Assembly (NCBI GenBank): GCA_011375245.1
Contig: DRMA01000286.1
Coordinates: 1 to 7,118, forward strand
Origin: Thiothrix sp.
GTDB lineage: Bacteria > Pseudomonadota > Gammaproteobacteria > Thiotrichales > Thiotrichaceae
Length of the DNA stretch: 7,118 bases
Direction of reading: 5' to 3'
Positions within the stretch are counted from its first letter, which is position 1, and each line of letters begins with the position of its first letter. The position numbers and the translations under genes are program-made. The notes under the pieces were generated by a model. It did not search any database. It was not told where the DNA came from and saw nothing but the letters and a program-made list of their open reading frames with translations. Below, in pieces: positions 1 through 4,849 of this stretch.

Positions 1-153
1 CTCGCATGGGTACGTGGCTTAAAAACCACTTATTACTTGCGTACCTTGGGTGCGACGCATATGGAAAAAAGTGCGGATACTAATCAGACTGATACTAATA
101 ACGCACCACAAGTCTGTTCGATCCTTGACCCTGATTGTGAAGCGTGTCAGTAA
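1..153 (+). CDS. nrdA: Ribonucleoside-diphosphate reductase large (alpha) subunit, C-terminal end only
   Basis: The gene is cut by the left window edge; only the last 50 residues and a TAA stop (151-153) are visible in frame 1. Class I ribonucleotide reductase alpha converts ribonucleoside diphosphates to deoxy forms in the cytoplasm, using a radical supplied by the small subunit NrdB. Two family hallmarks are visible. The first is GLKTTYYLRT, whose adjacent tyrosines (codons 31-36) correspond to the E. coli Tyr730/Tyr731 pair of the radical-transfer path. The second is a flexible tail ending CEACQ, whose CxxC would correspond to the redox pair that re-reduces the active site and is itself reduced by thioredoxin or glutaredoxin. 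The linker between them is polar and rich in Asn, Thr and Asp. No nrdB follows on this strand: the next gene is a tRNA facing the other way. Family identity is secure; the exact RNR subclass cannot be judged from the tail. Confidence 0.9.
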   Translation, partial: LAWVRGLKTTYYLRTLGATHMEKSADTNQTDTNNAPQVCSILDPDCEACQ

Positions 154-171
154 ACACAAGACAGTGATCTT

Positions 172-209
172 TTCTCATTCCCAGAGTAGACATATAGCGG
201 GAATGAGAA
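172..209. repeat. 11-bp perfect inverted repeat, 16-nt loop
   Basis: TTCTCATTCCC (172-182) and GGGAATGAGAA (199-209) are perfect reverse complements around a 16-nt spacer. The repeat lies 18 bp after the nrdA stop. Neither side is followed by a T tract, so it is not a textbook intrinsic terminator. It could protect the nrdA mRNA 3' end or assist Rho-dependent ending. The TCATTCCCGC-type arm read on the minus strand resembles short extragenic palindromes that recur in many proteobacterial genomes, but whether this one is repeated elsewhere cannot be seen from one window. Confidence 0.6.
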
Positions 210-231
210 TCAGAATCAGCTTCAACAAGCA

Positions 232-274
232 TAAAAAAAGCCCTATTAAAATCACAAGTGATGTTAATAAGGCT
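232..274 (-). terminator. Rho-independent terminator after tRNA-Ile2
   Basis: Read on the minus strand, a stem of about 17 bp begins AGCCTTATTAA and closes with TTTTAATAGGGCT. It has one C/T mismatch, one G-U pair and a very tight loop inside CACTTGTG, and it runs directly into seven T residues (complement of 233-239). It starts 8 bp after the tRNA CCA end. It probably ends the tRNA transcript and any read-through from rpoD. On the plus strand the hairpin is not followed by a T run, so it would stop nrdA transcripts only weakly, if at all. Confidence 0.88.
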
Positions 275-282
275 TAGTATAA

Positions 283-359
283 TGGTGGGCCTAGAAGGAC
301 TCGAACCTTCGACCAACGGATTATGAGTCCGGTGCTCTAACCAACTGAGCTACAGGCCC
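283..359 (-). tRNA. ileX: tRNA-Ile2, anticodon CAU (lysidine-modified type)
   Basis: A 77-nt cloverleaf with encoded CCA folds cleanly: a 7-bp acceptor stem (GGGCCTG with TAGGCCC, G7-U66 wobble), D stem GCTC/GAGC, anticodon loop CTCATAA, variable loop TGGTC, and T stem GAAGG/CCTTC around TTCGAGT. The CAU anticodon alone would read AUG. The pairs C4-G69 and C5-G68 are known determinants for TilS, which changes C34 to lysidine so that the tRNA reads AUA and carries isoleucine. Its position behind rpoD matches ileX of E. coli, and the TTGGTCG stretch after the anticodon arm also matches ileX. One oddity is a C27/U43 mismatch at the top of the anticodon stem. Elongator tRNA-Met is the alternative, but it is disfavoured by the acceptor pairs and the location. 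Confidence 0.9.
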
Positions 360-370
360 TTTTTTATTGC

Positions 371-398
371 TTTATATTATTGTGTTATAAAACAACAA
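371..398 (-). promoter_or_regulatory. Possible sigma-70 promoter for tRNA-Ile2
   Basis: On the minus strand a TATAAA -10 box (371-376, five of six consensus bases) lies 16 bp from TTGTTG (393-398, three of six). The -10 box ends 11 bp before the first tRNA base, which would give a very short 5' leader for RNase P to remove. The whole element lies in the 44-bp rpoD-tRNA gap. The region is AT-rich, so a chance match is possible. Co-transcription from rpoD is the alternative, because no terminator separates the two genes. Confidence 0.4.
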
Positions 399-403
399 TA
401 CTC

Positions 404-2227
404 TTACTCAGGCTTGGGTACTTCTGAATCTGTATCTAAGAAAGAGCGTAGCATATCTGATCTTGAAGGATGACGCAATTTTCTTAGAGCCTTTGCTTCA
501 ATTTGTCGAATCCGTTCACGGGTTACATCAAATTGCTTACCAACCTCTTCCAAGGTATGATCCGTATTCATTCCAATACCAAAGCGCATTCGCAATACCT
601 TTGCTTCACGTGACGTCAAACTGCTTAATGCATCATGTGTCGTATTCGATAAGCCAATAGTCGTTGCTTTATCAACAGGTGACATCACACTCCCATCTTC
701 AATAAAATCACCTAATGAAGAATCTTCATCATCACCTATAGGCGTTTCCATTGAAATAGGCTCTTTAGCAATTTTAAGTACCTTACGCACCTTTATTTCT
801 GGCATATCCATTTCTTCTGCCAATTCTTCAGGAGTTGCATCACGGCCTTTTTCTTGCAAGAGCTTACGTGAAATACGGTTGAGTTTGTTAATTGTTTCAA
901 TCATATGCACAGGAATACGAATGGTACGTGCTTGGTCGGCTATTGAACGCGTAATGGCTTGACGTATCCACCATGTTGCATAGGTTGAGAACTTATAACC
1001 ACGGCGATATTCAAATTTATCGACCGCTTTCATTAAACCGATATTACCCTCTTGAATCAAATCTAAAAACTGTAAACCACGATTGGTGTATTTTTTTGCA
1101 ATTGAAATAACAAGACGTAAATTCGCTTCAACCATTTCTTTTTTCGCGCGTCGTGCCTTTGCCTCACCGACTGACATATTACGATTAATGTCTTTAATTT
1201 GAGGGATAGTAAGGAAAGTACGCTTTTCTAAATCCAGCAGCTTTTGCTGAATTTCTTGTATATCATCAAGATAAACTTCTAACTTATCCGCTACCGATTT
1301 ATGATCAGCGCAATAGTTAGGCAACCAATCAAGATCTGTCTCGTTTTTAGGGAAATAGGTAATAAAATCTTTACGTGACATCCCTCCATATTGCACACAA
1401 ATCTTTAACGCTTGACGTTCACAACGACGAATTTCATCAATAACGTGCAACAAGTTTCTCGTCAACTCAGTCGTCATCATTGGTGTTAGTTTAAATTCTA
1501 ATAGTTTTTCTTGCTGTTTAATACGCGCTGCTAACACAGCGTCCTCATCACCTGTTTCACAGGCAGCACAAACAGCATCATAACATTGTCGCAATTCGGT
1601 AAATTTAAGCTTTGCTTCTTCTAGATCTATCCCCGTATCAACAACAATTTCGTCCTCGTCATCATCATCATCTTTCTTTGCATTAATATTAGCAATTTCT
1701 TTTGATGCATTCGGATCAACAAAACCAACAATTAGATCTCTAAGTCGCATTTTTTCTGCTTCACACAACTCATATTTATGCAGCATCATTGAGGCAGAAC
1801 CTGGACACAGTGTTAAAGCTCTTAATGCTTCTTCTAATCCTTCTTCAATACGAATCGCAATTTCTATCTCATCCTCACGGGTCAATAGTTCGACTGTTCC
1901 CATTTCACGCATATACATACGAACGGGATCAGTTGTTCGTCCAAAGTTATCTGCATTGACTATCGCTTCAGCCGCTTCTTCTGTATCTTCATCAGAGTCA
2001 ACATTGTCATCATTTAGAATACTACTAGCACTATCATTATCAGGTGCATTTTCATGAACTGATATCCCCATATCACCAATCATACTAACAATATCTTCAA
2101 TTTGTTCAGGATCAACAATATGGTCAGGCAAGTGATCATTAATCTCTGCGTAGGTTAAATATCCTTGTTCTTTACCTTTTGCTATCAGCTTCTTTAAGCT
2201 TGTTTTTTCCTGTTCTCTATCACTCAT
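404..2227 (-). CDS. rpoD: RNA polymerase primary sigma factor, sigma-70 (RpoD)
   Basis: This is the housekeeping sigma factor that directs RNA polymerase to -10/-35 promoters. From the chosen start it has 607 residues (E. coli has 613). Region 1.1 (1-75) includes KGKEQGYLTYAEINDHLP. Region 1.2 (about 93-130) includes DPVRMYMREMGTVELLTR. A long non-conserved region (about 131-365) carries an acidic run (186-193). Regions 2.1-2.4 (362-435) are nearly identical to E. coli and include the promoter-melting YATWWIRQAITR. The region 3.2 finger contains PIGDDED (496-502). The region 4.2 helix-turn-helix lies at 556-585 (VTRERIRQIEAKALRKLR). I chose the ATG at 2225-2227 because MSDREQ fits the family N-terminus; an ATG 24 bp upstream (2249-2251) would add MFFGNSSN and has no ribosome site. 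GGGA lies 11 nt before the chosen start, a weak site. Oddities are a cysteine cluster at 215, 220 and 223 and a nine-residue tail after LRSFLD. Confidence 0.97.
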   Translation of the reverse strand: MSDREQEKTSLKKLIAKGKEQGYLTYAEINDHLPDHIVDPEQIEDIVSMIGDMGISVHENAPDNDSASSILNDDNVDSDEDTEEAAEAIVNADNFGRTTDPVRMYMREMGTVELLTREDEIEIAIRIEEGLEEALRALTLCPGSASMMLHKYELCEAEKMRLRDLIVGFVDPNASKEIANINAKKDDDDDEDEIVVDTGIDLEEAKLKFTELRQCYDAVCAACETGDEDAVLAARIKQQEKLLEFKLTPMMTTELTRNLLHVIDEIRRCERQALKICVQYGGMSRKDFITYFPKNETDLDWLPNYCADHKSVADKLEVYLDDIQEIQQKLLDLEKRTFLTIPQIKDINRNMSVGEAKARRAKKEMVEANLRLVISIAKKYTNRGLQFLDLIQEGNIGLMKAVDKFEYRRGYKFSTYATWWIRQAITRSIADQARTIRIPVHMIETINKLNRISRKLLQEKGRDATPEELAEEMDMPEIKVRKVLKIAKEPISMETPIGDDEDSSLGDFIEDGSVMSPVDKATTIGLSNTTHDALSSLTSREAKVLRMRFGIGMNTDHTLEEVGKQFDVTRERIRQIEAKALRKLRHPSRSDMLRSFLDTDSEVPKPE

Positions 2228-2393
2228 GTTACTTGAATTCCCAAAAAACATAAGCGGGCATGTTATTGATAAAACAGATAATGTATTACAAAGAACCGCT
2301 CAATAAAGATGCTAATCAATTGCAATAATTAAGAATTTAGGTCGCCCACATTGACCAAAAACCCTAGAGGTAATAAGCATGTTATAAGATTAA

Positions 2394-2418
2394 GGTAAGT
2401 ATGAAATCGTATACTACC
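2394..2418 (-). other. Imperfect hairpin in the dnaG-rpoD gap
   Basis: GGTA-GTAT (2394-2397 and 2399-2402) pairs with ATAC-TACC (2411-2418) around an 8-nt loop, with one bulged A at 2398. On the minus-strand transcript it lies 45 nt after the dnaG stop and about 170 nt before rpoD. The downstream bases TTAATCTT are too mixed for a classic terminator. It might act as a weak attenuator or an mRNA processing or stability element between dnaG and rpoD; E. coli has an RNase E cleavage site in the equivalent gap. The element is short and AT-rich and could be chance. Confidence 0.3.
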
Positions 2419-2429
2419 CCTTGTTAATT

Positions 2430-2452
2430 GCTCTATCGCTCGATCGCTCTAC
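2430..2452. repeat. Three tandem near-copies of an 8-bp unit after dnaG
   Basis: On the plus strand GCTCTATC, GCTCGATC and GCTCTAC(A) follow each other without a gap, 11 bp after the dnaG stop codon as the gene is read. The second copy differs from the first by one base, and the third diverges only at its end. It looks like a small slippage product; no function can be assigned. Confidence 0.5.
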
Positions 2453-2463
2453 AGTGTTTAACC

Positions 2464-4263
2464 TTATTGCTCAATACGCTCTGGATGATCGCACTCCCTC
2501 AACAAGGCTAGTAAGTCTCGTTTTTCAAGGTCGTCCAATCCATTAATCCGTTCTTTTTGTAATAAATTTTCTAATTTTTTTCCATAAGCCTGTTTGCGAA
2601 TTTGTCGCAAGCAATCCTTAATTTCTCTAGCAAGCATCACATCATCATCTGATTTGGGTTGCCATCTCATAAGGCTAACTATAGAGGCTTCATGCTGGGT
2701 GTCTCTCCATCTATCTAAGATGGCCGCCGCGTTAATATGGGGGCTTTCCTCGATAGTTTCAATCAGTTTAGCTAATAAAATTACTCCTGGTAAATTAAAC
2801 ATCACAATTTCCTCTAAATTACTTACTTCGGCTGCTAATGCAGGACGATGTAGCAATAATGTGATGGCGTAACGAATAGGTGTAATACGTACTTTTCGAT
2901 CATTTAGTCGTGAAAAGCTTTGTTTTGGTTCAGCATTTATCTGCTTTCTTTTTCGCTTAGTGAAGGCTGCTAAATCAATAGAGGTTAATCGAGCAACATC
3001 CACTTTAAGCTGGTCGCAAATTAAGCCATCTGGCATCGTTTGTAATAATTGACCTGCCTCGGCAAGAAAACTAGCCCTTCCTTCACGGCTACTTAAATTA
3101 TGCGATTTAGATAGATGCTCAATAAGATAATCCGTCATAGAAATACTATCGCGTTGCAGCGACTTTTCAAATGCCTCTCTTCCTATTTTTCGTACCTGTG
3201 AGTCAGGATCTTCCCCCATTGGTAGAAATAAGAAACGTATATCCTTGCCATCACGTAAAACAGTGAGTGAATTTTGTAATGCCCGCCAAGCAGCCTCTCG
3301 CCCAGCACGATCTCCATCAAAACAAAAAATAACTTCTGACACAGCCCTAAATAAATGCCCTACATGCTCCTTAGTTGTCGCCGTACCTAACGTCGCAACA
3401 GCATAGCTTATACCAAACTGAGCTAGAGCAATCACATCCATGTAACCTTCGACAACAACGATACGGCTTAGTTTCCGCGTATGTTGTCGCGCCTCATAAA
3501 AGCCGTATAACTCAGTACCTTTATGAAAAAGAGTAGTTTCTGGCGAGTTAAGATATTTAGGACTACCATCCCCCATAACTCGCCCACCAAAACCAATCGT
3601 ACGTCCACGTCGATCAACAATAGGAAACATAATACGATCACGAAAACGGTCGTATACGCGCCCTTTTTCGTTTTTAATCAGCAATCCCACATCTAGCAAT
3701 TGTTGTTGCGTATAGGATTGAGTCGTATTCTGAACAGACTGCTGAGAAAAGCGTTTGCTTACTGCATCCCAACCCTCAGGAATATACCCCAATGAATAAC
3801 GATCAATAACTTCGCGACTTAAACCACGTTGCTCCAGATAAGCTTGGGCTGCACTATTTTTTTGCAAATTCTGCTGATAATAATGGGCAACATCTTCCAT
3901 TAGCGTATAGAGGCTTTTATTTTTTTGCTTCGCTTGCGCTGCGGCTTTTGCTCTTTTACCTTTTTCACGAGGTACGCTCAATCCTTGGTTCGCTGCTAAA
4001 GACTCAACAGCTTCAACAAAATCCAAATGCTCGTAAGCCATCATAAAGCTAATAGCAGTACCACTCACCCCACAACCAAAACAATAGTAGAATTGCTTGA
4101 TAGGATTGACCATAAATGAAGGCGTTTTTTCATTATGAAAAGGGCAACACGCTGCATACAATTGCCCTTTCTTTTTTAGACTCACTCGCGCATGAATGGT
4201 ATCGACAATATCCACACGCGTTAGTAAATCATCAATAAAACTTCTGGGAATTAGCCCTGACAT
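2464..4263 (-). CDS. dnaG: DNA primase DnaG
   Basis: DnaG makes the short RNA primers for leading- and lagging-strand synthesis at the replication fork. The 599-residue product has the full three-part layout. The N-terminal zinc-binding domain (1-100) has the CHC2 ligands Cys40, His43, Cys61 and Cys64, within CCPFHNEKTPSF and CFGCG. The catalytic core (about 115-430) has RFRDRIMFPI (206-215), the TOPRIM glutamate in VVEGYMD (Glu272) and the metal-binding aspartates in FCFDGDRAG (Asp316, Asp318) and EDPD (351-354). The C-terminal helicase-binding domain (about 435-599) would contact DnaB. Compared with the E. coli sequence as I recall it, a Ser/Thr/Gln-rich insertion of about nine residues lies near 173-188. 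MSGLIPRSFIDDLL matches the family N-terminus, which fixes the start; a weak AGGA lies 12 nt upstream. The gene is followed by rpoD in the same direction after 236 bp, but rpsU, the usual upstream partner, is missing. Confidence 0.97.
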   Translation of the reverse strand: MSGLIPRSFIDDLLTRVDIVDTIHARVSLKKKGQLYAACCPFHNEKTPSFMVNPIKQFYYCFGCGVSGTAISFMMAYEHLDFVEAVESLAANQGLSVPREKGKRAKAAAQAKQKNKSLYTLMEDVAHYYQQNLQKNSAAQAYLEQRGLSREVIDRYSLGYIPEGWDAVSKRFSQQSVQNTTQSYTQQQLLDVGLLIKNEKGRVYDRFRDRIMFPIVDRRGRTIGFGGRVMGDGSPKYLNSPETTLFHKGTELYGFYEARQHTRKLSRIVVVEGYMDVIALAQFGISYAVATLGTATTKEHVGHLFRAVSEVIFCFDGDRAGREAAWRALQNSLTVLRDGKDIRFLFLPMGEDPDSQVRKIGREAFEKSLQRDSISMTDYLIEHLSKSHNLSSREGRASFLAEAGQLLQTMPDGLICDQLKVDVARLTSIDLAAFTKRKRKQINAEPKQSFSRLNDRKVRITPIRYAITLLLHRPALAAEVSNLEEIVMFNLPGVILLAKLIETIEESPHINAAAILDRWRDTQHEASIVSLMRWQPKSDDDVMLAREIKDCLRQIRKQAYGKKLENLLQKERINGLDDLEKRDLLALLRECDHPERIEQ

Positions 4264-4308
4264 TGCGATGGTATTTCCTAGTTATTAACCGTATATACAA
4301 CGTGAAAG

Positions 4309-4337
4309 ATGATAAGCTTTGCATGACAGCAACGCAA
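4309..4337 (-). promoter_or_regulatory. Candidate sigma-70 promoter for dnaG-rpoD
   Basis: On the minus strand TTGCGT (4332-4337) is followed after exactly 17 bp by TATCAT (4309-4314, five of six consensus bases). Transcription would begin near 4300, about 40 nt before the dnaG start. It is the best-spaced match I found in the 90-bp divergent region. The -35 box is weak (three of six). No comparably good promoter is evident for msrB on the other strand. Confidence 0.4.
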
Positions 4338-4341
4338 CGAT

Positions 4342-4347
4342 AAGGAG
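4342..4347 (+). promoter_or_regulatory. Strong Shine-Dalgarno site of msrB
   Basis: AAGGAG lies six bases before the ATG at 4354, an optimal match and spacing. It fixes the msrB start in preference to the second in-frame ATG at 4363. It is much stronger than the sites seen before dnaG, rpoD and yajR in this window. Confidence 0.8.
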
Positions 4348-4353
4348 CCGTTT

Positions 4354-4782
4354 ATGCAAAATATGAACAATCTGAAACAATGCTTAACCCCTGAGCAGTA
4401 TAAGGTAACGCAGGAAAATGGCACTGAGCGCCCCTTCCAAAATGCCTACTGGAATAACCATGAAAAAGGTATTTATGTTGACATTGTGTCAGGTGAGGTA
4501 TTGTTTAGTTCACAGGATAAGTTTGATTCAGGAACAGGCTGGCCAAGCTTTTCCAAACCCTTCATTGAGCGTCATATCACTGAACATACAGACAACTCAT
4601 TATTTCCACCACGCACTGAAGTTCGCTCCAAACAAGCAGACTCACACCTTGGGCATGTCTTTAATGATGGTCCAACAGAAACAGGATTACGCTATTGTAT
4701 TAACTCAGCCGCATTACGCTTTATTCCCTTAGAAGAAATGGAAGCAGAAGGTTATGGCGAGCATAAAAAACATATAGAATAG
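4354..4782 (+). CDS. msrB: Peptide-methionine (R)-S-oxide reductase MsrB, zinc-less form
   Basis: MsrB reduces methionine-R-sulfoxide in oxidised proteins back to methionine, with thioredoxin as the usual reductant. The 142-residue protein is one complete SelR domain without a signal peptide, so it should be cytoplasmic. Visible motifs are LTPEQYKVTQ (11-20), GTGWPSF (60-66), HLGHVF (98-103) and RYCINSAALRF, where Cys115 is the catalytic cysteine. The four zinc cysteines of the E. coli type are replaced by Asp43, Ser46, Ser92 and Ala95. The usual recycling cysteine of SGCGWPSF is Thr61. Cys10 is the only other cysteine. A zinc-less pattern is known in other MsrBs, including the MsrB part of Neisseria PilB, but that one keeps the recycling cysteine. 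The gene is divergent from dnaG and lies 67 bp before yajR on the same strand, with no terminator visible between them. Confidence 0.95.
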   Translation: MQNMNNLKQCLTPEQYKVTQENGTERPFQNAYWNNHEKGIYVDIVSGEVLFSSQDKFDSGTGWPSFSKPFIERHITEHTDNSLFPPRTEVRSKQADSHLGHVFNDGPTETGLRYCINSAALRFIPLEEMEAEGYGEHKKHIE

Positions 4783-4849
4783 GCGACTAAAAACTATAAA
4801 TAGCCACTTAATTACACACCCACTTCTCCTTCAAAGACACTTTATATTT

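Noticed and set aside
9..45. GGTACG/CGTACC inverted repeat near the left edge
   Set aside because: It is inside the nrdA coding sequence, only six perfect pairs, and explained by conserved codons.
50..277. Open frame of 75 codons on the plus strand
   Set aside because: It overlaps the nrdA 3' end in another frame and runs through the inverted repeat and terminator; its product is a basic, featureless peptide. The real coding frame here is frame 1, ending at 153.
95..316. Open frame of 73 codons on the minus strand
   Set aside because: It starts inside the tRNA and crosses the terminator, so it cannot be a sensible mRNA.
283..359. Elongator tRNA-Met reading of the CAU anticodon
   Set aside because: C4-G69 and C5-G68 pairs, the TTGGTCG stretch after the anticodon arm and the position behind rpoD point to tRNA-Ile2.
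463..660. Plus-strand open frame inside rpoD
   Set aside because: It lies antisense to the highly conserved region 4 of sigma-70 and is a shadow of that constraint.
2249..2251. Upstream ATG as the rpoD start
   Set aside because: It adds MFFGNSSN, which does not fit the RpoD N-terminus, and lacks a ribosome site; the ATG at 2225-2227 is preferred.
2351..2356. TTGACC on the plus strand as a -35 box
   Set aside because: No -10 box occurs at acceptable spacing and it would only drive antisense RNA into dnaG.
2594..2872. Plus-strand open frame inside dnaG
   Set aside because: Antisense to the DnaB-binding domain, with no ribosome site or recognisable domain.
4418..4732. Second plus-strand frame inside msrB
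   Set aside because: Out-of-frame overlap with a clearly conserved SelR domain; no family resemblance.
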